Positions 41,201-53,100 of a stretch of DNA of 64,000 nucleotides are shown here, piece by piece; within the stretch, counting starts at the first letter, position 1, and every line of letters starts with the position of its first letter. Source of the stretch: Pythium myriotylum (taxonomy: Eukaryota > Oomycota > Peronosporomycetes > Pythiales > Pythiaceae); contig JALJCQ010000011.1 of the NCBI GenBank assembly GCA_023091665.1, positions 1,984,001 through 2,048,000 on the forward strand, given 5' to 3'. Below the pieces are notes generated by a model. It worked only from the letters and a program-made list of their open reading frames with translations, did no database searches and was not told where the DNA came from. Both the position numbers and the translations under genes were made by a program.

Positions 41201-41998
41201 GTCACAACGTGCGAAGCCGTCAAGTGTGATGCCCGAACACGTGCAGCTCGCTCGCGCGATGTCGCTCTTGAATGGGATGGTCGAGCCGTTGTACTTGTTG
41301 GTCTGCGTGGTCGGGCAGAGCACGGAGCGCTCGTCTGAGCCGCGGATGAGTAGCGTCTCGGTCTGCTCGGCGAACGGCAGCGCGCAGGCCACGAAGCGTG
41401 TGATCTCGTTCCACGTATCGCCGTGGGTCGGGATGTGGAGTAGTCCAGCGAGCCGCGAGTAGAGCTCTGCGTTGGACGAGACGCTCTTGAGCTGGTGCAG
41501 CAAGCGCACTTCCTCGTACTCGTGCTCGCCCGTCTCGGCGTACCGCGCGATCTGCTCGGGCGGGAAGGTCTCGAGGTACTTGATCTTCGTGAAGAGCAGC
41601 ACGATGCTGCGTGCACTGTAGCACGGCGAGTTGCGGTTGAGCTCGGGCAGACACAGCAATCGGTCCTGGAGGAATGAGCTCAGCTGCACGGCGTCTACGA
41701 TCGAGTTGAGTCGCCACTTGCGCGCGTGCTGCTCGGGCAGCAGATTGTGCTTGAGTAGCGGCAGCAGCTCCGGATGGAACTTCTCGACTTGCTCCTGCAG
41801 TTCCTGGAGCATCGACCGCGGGCTCGTGCCCACGGCACACTCCATTGCGAGATCCACGTCGTCGCATGCGAGCTTGGTGGTCGTGAGCACGCTCGGCACT
41901 GAGGGCGCTGCAAGCGGCGAGGCCTTGCGAGGCTCCGGCTCGCTCTTGGCCTTGCGTGCCGTCTCGAGCTGGCGGCGAACGAGCGGCACTTTCTTCAT
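38229..41998 (-). CDS. dual PLP enzyme: fold-I aminotransferase-like plus fold-III (LysA/ODC-like) decarboxylase fusion (2 exons)
   Basis: Exons 41998-38580 and 38514-38229 join over a 65-nt phase-2 intron to 1,234 residues from the first in-frame ATG; the frame stays open to 42322 without ATG, so an upstream exon is possible. Residues 1-270 are helical and unassigned. About 270-750 is a fold-type I PLP domain: SGTDAELLATAAAM (near 323), LLVVVDACQMR with the PLP-contacting Asp, and VTGSKFFGGAPFCGAVLM with likely PLP Lys500. About 760-1234 is an alanine-racemase-fold decarboxylase like LysA/ornithine decarboxylase: FAVKSCPL with Lys839, HCHVGSQ, LNIGGGLP, and GPLCFGGD in exon 2 holding the dimer-interface catalytic Cys and Asp. 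Both active sites look intact. The combination suggests two sequential steps on an amino acid or polyamine-type substrate; the reaction is not predictable from sequence alone. Confidence 0.85.
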
Positions 41999-42322
41999 GG
42001 ACTGACGATCGGACTTGCGCGGCGGGTTGGATTCTGGCTTTGTCGAGGACTTCTGCGGATTACAGATCCGAGCGACTCGAACGGACGCGTAGCTTTCGCT
42101 CCTCACGATCTCCAAGAGATCGCGTAACGGCAGCAAACGGCGGGACTGCTCCAAGAGCCGTGCACCGGCGACATGCCCCTCGAGATAAGAACGCGAGTCT
42201 GAGATTGAGGGAAATTGACACGAGCGAAGAAGTTTCACGTTGGCGAGCCGTTGCACAACGGCCGTTGAGACGCAACACGCCCACGTCAGCGCGTCTCGGA
42301 TCTTAGACGTCACGCCATCCAC

Positions 42323-42651
42323 TTAACGGGTCGGTCTTCCTAGGATATCGGAGACCGAGCCATGAGTTCTTTCTTCTCGTCCTCCATGGGGTCCTGCGCG
42401 AGCTGCCCAGCAGGTCCGTTCGCCACCAACCTCAAGACGCCTCGTCGCATAAACCTCCAACGTGCCCATGGGGTTCCGCCGTTGCAGCGCGGCGGGACTG
42501 CGCCAAGTGCGACTCCCTGAACAACAAAAAAGATAAAATAATTCAGCCTGCCGAGAACCAGAATACTAATCCATTAACTTTTCCACATGGTGTGGACCAC
42601 CTTATTTGACTCCGGGCTCAATTTGACTGGAGTCCAGCAGACACACTCGCG
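42323..42651. other. divergent promoter region
   Basis: It lies between the dual-PLP gene (minus) and RCL1 (plus). Minus-strand ATG frames near 42360-42465 could be a short first exon of the PLP gene, but I found no splice pairing that keeps frame. CAATTT at 42619-42624 is a possible flanking element for RCL1. Confidence 0.4.
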
Positions 42652-44087
42652 ATGGCCGGCGTGACCAAGAAGGCGTCGGCGCGCCAGGGCGCCGTGCTGC
42701 GTCTGCAGGGCTGCACGCACTTCCGCCAGCGCATCGTCTGCGCCACGCTCAGCGGCCGCCCCGTGCGCATCGACGAGATCCGCGCGGACGACGAGGAGCC
42801 CGGACTCACGGACTTCGAGGCCAACTTCCTGCGCCTCATCGACGCGCTCACGAACGGCAGCCAGATCGAGATCAACGAGACGGGCACCAAGCTCAAGTAC
42901 ACGCCGGGCTTCATTGTCGGCGGGCGCGTCGAGCACGACTGCGGCACCAAGCGGTACGTGTGCGATACGAACGACGGAGCCGGCGAGGAGCTCCACCGCA
43001 GTGAGAAAGTGCAGCACCGACTGACTGGCTTGTGTGTGTGTGTGTGTCTGTGGAGTTTAGATCGATCGGATGGTTCTTGGAGGCAGTCGCGGCGCTCGCG
43101 CCGTTCGGCAAGGTGCGTGTGGATGCTCTCGGTGCGAGTTTTGTGACTGTGGGATGTTGAGTGAGTGTGGGTTTGGTAGCTGCCTCTCCACCTTACGCTG
43201 CGCGGCGTCACGAACGACAACGTTGACATGTCGGTGGACGCGTTCAAGGCCACGACGCTGCCGCTCATGAAGCACTTTGGCATCGACGAAGGCCTCGATT
43301 TCAAGATTTGCAAGCGCGGCGCGCCACCGAACGGCGGCGGCGAAGTGATCTTCACGTGTCCGCTTGTGCGACAGCTCCAGTCGATCCAGCTCGTGGAAGA
43401 AGGCTTCATCAAGAGAATACGGTGCGTCCTTTTCAATTGGAAGGGTTCTCCCGTGACGATGTGTGGTGCTCACGGTCGTGCTTGGGATGGGTTCGTGTAG
43501 TGGTGTGGCCTATTCGACGCGCGTGTCGCCGCAGACCTCGAACCGCATCGTCGAGGCAAGCCGAGGCATCTTCAACAAGCTCTTACCGGACGTGTACATC
43601 TTTTCGGACCACTACAAGGGCGCCGAGTCGGGCCAGTCGCCAGGTTTCGCGCTTTCGCTCGTGGCTGAGACCACGACTGGCGTCTTCCTCGGCGCGGAGG
43701 CCGCAGCGGCCGGTGGCAGCCTGCCAGAAGACGTGGCAAAGCAGGCGTCGCACCTGCTCTGTGAAGAGATCCAAAAGGGCGGCTGTGTGGACACTACCAA
43801 CCAGGCGCTTGTGCTGCTGTACATGACGCTCTCACCCGAGGATGTCTCGAAGGTTCGCTTCGGCAAGCTCACGCCGTACACGTACGTTCTCGCTGCATGT
43901 AGCTGAGGAGTGCCTAGAAGCCCACGATTGCTTACTCGTTTCTTCTCCGAATAGAATCCAGTATCTCCGCCACCTGCGTGATTTCTTTGACATCACGTTC
44001 AAGATCAAGCCTGATCCTGAGACCAAGACCGTGTACCTCTCATGCCTCGGCACGGGCTTCAAGAACCTGTCCAAGAAGGTCACGTAA
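42652..44087 (+). CDS. RCL1: RNA 3'-terminal phosphate cyclase-like protein RCL1 (5 exons)
   Basis: Exons 42652-42953, 43061-43112, 43180-43421, 43501-43881 and 43955-44087 join in frame to 369 residues, the normal family length. Hallmarks: LRLQGCTHFRQRIVCATLSG at the start, GFIVGGRVEHDCGT, RSIGWFLEAVAALAPFGK across introns 1 and 2, LTLRGVTND, FIKRIRGVAYSTRVSP across intron 3, ASRGIFNKLLPDVYIFSDHY, and FGKLTPYTIQYLRHLRDFF across intron 4. Known role: nucleolar U3 snoRNP-associated factor with Bms1, needed for 18S rRNA processing (cleavage at A2); it lacks cyclase activity in other eukaryotes. Intron 1 contains a short (TG)n run near 43030-43047. Its stop lies 75 nt from the end of the convergent giant gene. 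Confidence 0.96.
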
Positions 44088-44161
44088 GCATCCTTCGCAT
44101 CCCGTTATAGAAACCCCATTGCATTTTGTACAAACGGTCTTTTACAACTATTAATGCCTCC

Positions 44162-47100
44162 TCATTTGCGTCGCATTTTGGATGTCTTCGCAGTGTCACC
44201 ACCCGCAGCTCCCATCTTCATCGCGGGCTTGGGCACTGGCGTCGCGGTGCCGATTCGCACGGACATGGGCACGGCCGTGAGGTTCTCCGGTATCTTCGTG
44301 CGCAGGCGACCCGACTCTCGCAGCGACTGACGGGCACCCAGCAGCCATTTCCTCGCAAGGGCCGTAGACGCGGCATTGACCTGAACAGGCCGCTTGGTCC
44401 ACTCGAAGTGGCGTGCCATGACTTCTTCCTCGTCGTCGCTCACCTCGACCATGTTGCGCCGCTTGCCGTACTTGCCAAAGACGCGGTCCTGAGCCTTGCG
44501 GTACCACTTCTGCATGAGCGCGTAGGACGCCGCGCTGAGCGGAAGGTTGCTCCAGTCGCCTCCGGGGCCGCCGTAGCCGTCGCCATCGTTGCCGCGGAAG
44601 CCGTAAAGCCCGCGACCTCCGGCAGCCTGCTGCTCGCGCAGGTGGACGATGCAGTTGAGGCAAATGGTCTTGAACTTTTCGTGCTGCAAGAAAAACTCTT
44701 TCCAGCCGGCTACGTCAAACTCTTCGGCCAGCGACTGCGCTTCGAATTTGTCGCCCAGCACTTCAATCGGGATTGCGAGCTCGACCTGCAGCTGACGGCG
44801 GCTAAGGCACATCTCACATTCGCTCTTGCGAGCCTGCTGGATGATGGGCTGGACCACGGACTTCAGTCGCTGGATGCGTCGAGCACGCGCGAGCCAGAGC
44901 CGGATGATCGTACGCGACGGCGCCGAAAGCGTCACAGGCCCGAACCGCGGGCGGCCGTCTTCGTCATCATCGTCATCACTGATTGCCGGGTTCAGACTGT
45001 CAAGGATCTTGGCAAACTGCGCGAGCAAGTACGGGCGGGCGCGGCGTAGAGTCCGAGGTGTGAGAATGGATGGTAACTGGTTCACGATCCATGAACGGTT
45101 GTAGTTGAGGAACTTGTATCGGAAGGTCTCAGACGTAATACGCTGGTTCATGAGGTAGGCTTCGTGGGAGGCTCCCTTGATCTTCTCGAGGTCCTCCCAC
45201 CGGGGCACGCCGAACTCGTCGTCCTCATCTGGTGGTGCGAGCCACGCCGTGTTCTCGTGCTTGATCTTCCAGAACTCGACTTTGACTGCGATCCAGAACA
45301 CAACTCGGTGCACAAATGTTGCCGAGCACAATACAAAGGCTGTGAGCAGCGGCATGGCCGGGTCGCCGAACAAGTTGTAACTCGCACGCGCCATCATCTC
45401 GATCGCTGCAACGAAGAAGACAATACCCGTGATGTGGATTGTACACATCATGAAGAACTGCGACGAGAAGCACATCTGGTCGAGGGTGCGCAAGTTCTCT
45501 TCAATGCACTCATCCAAGTTCGGCTCCATGCCTTTCCACCGATGCTCACGCTGCATGAACCGATAGCGGCAGTAGACGAGGTAGTCATAGAGCTTCCAGC
45601 CGTGGAAGAGCTCAACCACGTTCAAGACAAACACTTCCACTACGAGCTGGAATACAAGGATGATGAGCGAGTACCAGAGATAAATCTCCATATCCTTTTC
45701 TCGAATGTTGTAGAGGATCGGAAGTTGGATTTCGTCGCGAAAAAACATCATGAGCAGGATCAGCACCGGCTGGTAGAACATCGCAAGCCGATCCATCGAG
45801 CAGCCCGCGTAAAAGTCGATGATCGGCTCGACGGTCTCGGCCTCTTCGCCTTCCTTCTCCTCTTCCTCCTTTTTGCTCTTTTCACCTTCCTTCGAATCGG
45901 CTTCTCCAGCCGACGCTTTTGTGGATCTCGTAAAGCTGCGGAACAAGACGACAAAGGCTTTGGCGAACGCCTTGAGCTTGTCGAGAATGTACTTGACGAT
46001 GCTGCCGATGAACTCGCCCATTGCTTCGAAAGCTGTATCTACGTACACACGCTGCAACAGCATCATGCCGAAGTCTAATGAGTTACCCATGACGAAGTCG
46101 CCAAAATCCGTGGCACCAAAAGTCATTAGACCACCAATCAGGCTCAGTGCCGAGACCAGCGGGGCCATGAGCAGCGCCTCACCGAGCTGACCTTCGATCC
46201 AGCCCTCGACCTGGGCGTTGACGAACTCGGTGATGACGATCACGTAGAACATGTAGTCACCGAACGAGCTCCAGAACGAGATCTCAAGCATGAGCACGAG
46301 AAAGAGGCCCAAGCGGATGGACGTGAACACCATCGTCGCCCGCTTCCACTGTGTGGGCCACCACACGTTGCGCTCGATGGCTTCCTGGTCGTTCTTCTCA
46401 TGCATGATCTTCTCGGCGATTGAGATCGACTTGGGGATGAAGATACTTGCTCCCAAGAAAATCAAGTAGACCCCTAGTACGAGAAAGCAGAACCCCACGC
46501 GGCCGTTCCTGGTCGCACCGACCTCGTCCGGGTTGATCTTGTCGTCTATGTAGTGTTTGTACACGTTATCAAAGAGCCAGTAGCCATTCGCACTCCGTGC
46601 CGAGAAGTACTTGTCGCCCTTGAGCAGCACGTAGAAGCTACCGACGACCGTGAAGATCGGCGCGCACGCGAGCACGACTCCGACTGACGGCGGGGGTGCG
46701 ATCAGTGCGAAGACGGACCAGAATCGCAGCCTTGGCGGAGACTCTAAGAACGTAGTGACCCGCACGACGAACCAGAAGACGAATGCGCCTCCCACTAAGA
46801 CGCTGCCGAGCACGAGGAATAAGAACACGAAGACCTGTTTCTCGAACGCGAACTGAATGATCAGCCCGTAGTAGTTGAGGGCGTGGTAGTTGAGGCTCAG
46901 TGTGTACGCCGCGTTGGTCGCGTCGCGGTCGTAGTTCGAGTAGATAAGTTGAGCTTTGATGATGCGCTTTGTACGGTCATCAATCTGGTAGTATGAGACA
47001 TCGAGCGTGACTGTGCGAGGGAAACAGAGTGAGGAGCAGTCGCCGCCGATATCCTGGGCTGCGCTGTTGTCTACAGTCACGGGGATGAAGTAGTCGCTCC

Positions 47101-50100
47101 CCATCTCGTCGTTGAGTGCGTCGTAGTAGGCTCCACCCTGCAGGAAGTTCGCGAGCGTGGCCGGCTCGCGCAAAATGTAGTACAGCGCCGTGTCCTGTGA
47201 CTGTTCGAACCACCGCGGCGTGACGTCAGCGTTCGCGAGGTCTTCCTCATAGGTGCACTGCACGTTAAAGAGGCAGAGGTCGGCGACTGGGGTTTTCAGC
47301 ACGTCGAGTGGGCCGACGTGGCGCACGTCGTCCTGGTTGGGCAGCGACGGGAACGCCCGGCGCCACCAATTGCGACCGTAAGCACCGAGTTCGTTGGTCA
47401 TGTCGGGCAGCGCGCATTGGTCGCTCTCGAAGAGGTCGAAGATAGGCACGTACGAGTCGTAGCCCATGCAGCTCGAGAAGAACGGCAGGTAAGGAAGCAG
47501 CACTTTCTCGAATTTGAACAAGTACTGCGTGCCAGATGGATCCGTCGGATCCGGGTACATCTCGTGGAAGATCTCGCGGTATTTCTCGACCATGGCGTGG
47601 GTCATCGCCGCTGAGCTGTACGGCATGAGCCAGTACGAGGACGAAGGTTGGACCTCGTCGAACGGGTCTGTAATGAGCGGGATTTGTGAGCTGGACGCGC
47701 TGACGTTGTGAGACACAAGGACGCGGCCGCGCTCGAACGCACTGTACTTCGGCGGCAAGTTGAGCGGTGGGGAAGTGACATCGCCGTCGCTGCCAAAGTA
47801 GGCGATCAAGAACGAGTACTCGCGCACGACGAGCTCTTCCTCGTAGGACACGGCTTGCGACAGCGGTCGCGTATCAGCGTCCATGCCTTGCGTCACGTTG
47901 CTGCGCACTGGCGTCTTGACCTGGACAACCGTCGAGTTGACAAAGAACGGAGCCGCCGTAGTATAGAGCCCGTAGGTGATGTGGATCTCGACCTTGAGCA
48001 GCACGTCTTCAAGCGCAAAGACTGTGAGGTTGAGCAAGTCGTGCTTGTCCACGTCGGTCGACATGAACCAGCGCGGCAGCTCGACAGGTCGCTTGCACGG
48101 AGTGGTCTCGCTCTCGCTTCCACTGGGCCGCACGACGCCGCGCGAGTCGCAGCTCGGGTACTCGCATGTGCTGTTCTTCACGAACAACGCGACTTTGTAG
48201 TGCTCATCGTACACCAGGTCCGGTGGCACGTGGCGGAAGTCGAACGAAAGCGTAGCCTTCGCGAGCCCACGCAGCGCGAACCAGGCCCGGTCATCCGGTC
48301 GAGCGCCTTCCTCGCTGTCGAGGCTGACGAGACACTTTGGCAACTCAGTCTTGAGGTTGTGCGACTTCATCGTTACTTTGGACACATACTGGATCGTCGC
48401 GGCCGTCTCGGAGTACAAAGCGCCATAATTGGAGACGCGCACCTCCACGGACGTGGAGAAGGTGTCGTCGCTCCCGTCGTCGCTTGTGTAAGGAGGTGCT
48501 CTGCAACTGACACGAGTCTCGTTGACGAAGAACGCCGGCATCATGATGGCGTGGCCTCCGGCGTGGAGCTGGAAGCTGCATACGAGGCGGCTCGTGTTAA
48601 GGAAGTTGCGGCCAATGACCGTGATCAACACGCCGCCAGCGACGCTAACCTGAGGGGGACACGTGCGGATCACGTCAATCGTGTCGTTCTTCCAGAAAGG
48701 TACTGAGGCTGACTCGTTCACCGGATAGACGATCTTGGAAACTTCCACTTCCCCTGTACGGTCTCGCTCAACCGTGGAGTCGAATTCGACCGTGATACCT
48801 TGGAAGTCGTACGAAAACTGCGGGTAGTACTGCTTTGTCGGACGTTTGTCACACACGGGCACGGGTCGGATCGCGCAGTCCAGCAGTTCGTCTTGACCAC
48901 TCACAGTCCACGTCTGGCTAGGGCATTGGACATAGATGCTCGTCATATTCGCCGTACCAAGCGGACAGAACTTGCCCTCCGGACATTTGTTCTTGTTCTT
49001 CTCGGCCTCTTTCGTGCCACGCACGCAGTAGTTGCCGCGCTCGCAGACGTTTTCGTATTGTCGATCCATGGTCGTGGCCGCGGCGCAGTAGTGCCCCGCG
49101 GGGCAGAGGTGTTCAAATTGGGCGCGACGATTGGTTCCAGCGCCGCAAACAAAGCCGGCGGCGCACGGCAAACTGGACGCCAGTGTCGACATGGCCGAGC
49201 TACCACAGACGCGACCTGGGGGACAGATCTCGCACATGGAGATGTCGGTCAGGCCCGAGTGCGGCGACCACGTTCCTTCTGGGCAGGCTCGACACGTGAT
49301 ACTATCGGCCAGCGATCGGTAGTACCCTTTCGGACAGATAGTCGGGATGTACGTGCCGTACCCTGGGCATGTGTGGCCTGCGGGACACACCTCGCACTTG
49401 ACCGTCGATTTCAGCGGTGTGTACGTACCAGGAAAGCAGAGCGTCGCGGCGACCGAGCCACTTGATCCAGAGAAACTGCCCACAGGAGCTTGGATAGGGA
49501 AGGTCGTCCCAGGCGGACAGTAGTGGCCCGAGAAGCACTCGCCTGTGCCCGAGACCGTTTTCGCACCTTCGAAGCAATAGGTGCCCTCGGTGCATTCTTG
49601 AGGAGCTACCGCTCCTTGTGGTTGGTTTGGACGCCACTCAGTCGTTCGGTTGTGGGCCACGCCACCAAGGCAGTAGGTACCTCGCGGGCAGGCTTTCGGT
49701 CGGAACGGGATGACATCTTCCGGGTCAAGCGTGCGCGTGCCTTCTTCGCATATATAGCCAGGCGGACATAGCAATGCCGGTGCCGACAATCCGGTAGAGA
49801 TGCACACAAAGCCTGCGGGACAGATCACCGGTTTTTGCATTGCCCACTGAGGACACACGTATCCGCTGGGGCAGAGCGTACAATTGGATTGCTTGACGAT
49901 CGGGTTGTACGTCCCCGGCACACAATCTCGCGCCTTGACGTTGCCGACACCAGGACAGTACTGACCAGCGGGACATACGATTGCATCCACGTCGTTCGGG
50001 CAGTAGTGGCCAGTTGGACATGGGCCCTGACCTTCAGGCGTGGACGAGCCACGTGGGCAAAAGAAGCCGGGAAAGCATTTCTGCGGCGTGCTGAAGTTCT

Positions 50101-53100
50101 TGGTGATTGGGTGCTGCGTTGTGACACCCCGGCGACAGTAGCTGCCCACGGGACACGCGAACGGACGCTCGGCTAACAGCACGTTCGGATTTCCTTCGTC
50201 GCAGACACGAAGATCGCAACTCGTCTCGTTCGGCGGGTGCTCAATACGACGACTTTGAATCGCTGGATACGCACGAGGAATATACGACCACGCTCGTCCC
50301 GTGTCGAAGAAAGACACCAGTTGCGTCTCTTTATCCACACGATACTCTGGGTTGGCCATGAAATCGGTCGTGTCTGCGGTCTTTGTACCCTGACGGCAGT
50401 AATGTCCTGACGGGCACGGCTTCTTCGGTGAGCGCAAGCCGTGAGTATCGCACACCATGCCTGCCGGGCAAATCACGGGCTTGGACATGCCAAAGTCGGA
50501 GCAGAAGAACCCTATGGGGCACGGCAGACACGCCTTTTGTGACTCACGAGGCTGAAAAGTCCCTGGTGCGCAGAGTGTGAAGTTGCCCCCATTTTTTCCG
50601 TTGTGCTCCTCGCACATCGTGCCGTTTGGACACGACATGATGTTGCCGAACGAGCAGAATTTGCCTGCGGGACACTTCTGCAGATACGTGTACTCGAGCC
50701 CGCTTTGCGTGAAGTCTTGTCGGTTCGGTGTCACCTCCACGGAGACTCTTCCCTCGGTACTGAGCAGATTCCGAAGCTGCCGCGGAGCCACGCAAGCGAG
50801 CAGCGATGGCGTCAAGATTGTTGCCTTGACAAGTTCCTCTCCGAAACGGCACGCCATCATCGTGTGGTTGATAAAGTTGCGTCCCTGCACGAGCACTGGC
50901 GTCCCTCCCTCGATGGGGCCACGCGTTGGCGAGATCCGGGAGATTGCCATATCCTTGACGAAGTGATATTTCGCCATGCTGAAAGACTTGTCGATGCCAT
51001 TGTTTGTGACTCGCACTTGCACTGATGCCGGTTTGTGACGCGGCGTCGCGCAACGAATCTCTTCGTTGCTCTGCCACGAAGCCGGCACTCTGGTCGAGTC
51101 GAAAAAGCACGCGAGGTCAACTGTGTTGACAAAGCCCGAACCAAACACAGAAACTACCGTGCTTGCGTCCAGCGAAGGCCCCAGTTCTGGCCAGAGACGC
51201 GAGATCTGGATCTCCGAGACAAACGTGAACCCGACTTTGGATCTGGTGAAGTCTTGTCCATTCGTCGAGAGCTGCACGAAGACTTCTCCGGGTTCGTCAA
51301 CGGTGGGAGTCTTGCATTTAACAAGCGTACCGGCCACAATAAGCTCAGCTGGCACGACTCTCCAACCGAAGCGGCACTTGAGCCCACCAGCGTCACCAAT
51401 GTCCAGGTCATAGCCCTTCACTAGCACTTCTGTGCCACCACGAACGGATCCGAATCGAGGAGATACCGACACGACATCGGCAGAGGTTGTATAGGTGAAA
51501 AACACGGGGTTCGATGTAAACGACGCGTTGTTCATTTTGACAACGACGGGTACCGTCTTGGACGTATCATGCTGAGGTGGCGAGATGCACACAATCTCAG
51601 TGGACGACACAAACTTGGCAATCTGCGATTGCCCTTGATGACCAAACAAACAACGGGCTGTGGCGCTGTGGAGGAAATGACGTCCGCGCACTGTCACAGC
51701 CGTTCCTCCCGTGCGTGGCCCAGTGGTTGGGGAGATCGACTCGACGTAAGCGTCGGTGTAGATCTCGATATTGATCGGCGAGTTCGAGAACGCTATTCGA
51801 TCGTTCGATATCTGCACTTCGTACTTGCCAGGGGCTAGACGTGGCGTCGTGCAAACGACTCGTTGAGGTGATTGGAACTGGGCCGGGACAACCGCAGTTC
51901 GTCCAAAACGGCACACAAGCTCGAGAGCGTTTTGGAACCCCTGACCATCGATGACGACGAGCGTGCCTCGGCTAGTCGGGGCCGAGAGAGGCGAAATGTC
52001 TTGGAGGATTGGAACACTTCCACCAGCTGAAGGAACCGTCGACTCGAAGGAGTTGCTGGGATGTACAACCCTGACGTCTGTGGCCGTCTGACCGACCGTT
52101 GATTGGTATGTGAACCGAAGATCATTTATTGGCATCACCGCATTCCGCGACAGAAGTTGGATTTGCACGTCGCCAATGGTGTTGCTTGCCGGTGCAACGC
52201 ACTGGACTTCGTCGGGGCTAGGGATGACCACAGGTACTGCACGATTACTACCAAAGCGACAGTAGGTGATCGTATCCAGGCGGACGCCTCGGAATGTCAC
52301 GAGTTGACCACCTCTCGCAAGACCAGCTGATGGATCCATTGATGCCACAAGAGGTGGAGCGACTAGCTGAAGAACCGCAGATGACCTTGACTTCACGCGA
52401 CCGTCGTTCGAGATGTACACAATATACGTTCCCGGGCGAATGCCCGGTGGGATCACGCAGCGAACTCTTTGTGGGCTCTCAAATACTGCGTTGGCCATCT
52501 GGTCTCCAAAAACACACCGAAGGGAATCCATGTCGCGAGCGTTTCTTGTCACCAGATCCACGATGCTATTGGTGCTTGAGATTGCGACATAGATCGTTGG
52601 CGATATCGCTTCCACTTGCTCAGCCGGCCAGACGTCGTAAGTTGCCTCGTTCAGAGGAGAGAAGTCGACGCCATTATTGGTCACTGAGACACCGACGTTG
52701 CCGCTTTGCTCCTGCGCAGGAGTCACGCACTCCATCGCCGTGGAGTTAAAGACGTCACAGAAAGGTGAGCGCTCAGTTCCGAACATTGCGATCGTACTGT
52801 TCTTGAAGAAATTGGCTCCAACGAGAGTAACAACAGAGCCGCCTAATTGTGAGCCTCCTCTTGGAGTGATCGATAAGATGCGAGCAGGATAGCCAAAGTC
52901 GTACAAGACATCGTTCGCCCCACGATTCAAGCAGTCTCTGCCGTTCAAGGAGACTCGGACTCGTGATTGGCCGATACTTGACGGTGGGGTCAGGCATTCG
53001 ACTTGAGTTGAGTTTACAAAGAATGCTGCCACTTGCTGGTTTTCGAAACAACACGAGAGCTCGGGTGTGAACTGAAAGTTAGAGCCGTTGATGACAACTT

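Noticed and set aside
45164..46078. 304-codon plus-strand frame opposite the giant gene's membrane domain
   Set aside because: Antisense shadow; the minus strand shows clear transmembrane helices here and the plus strand shows none.
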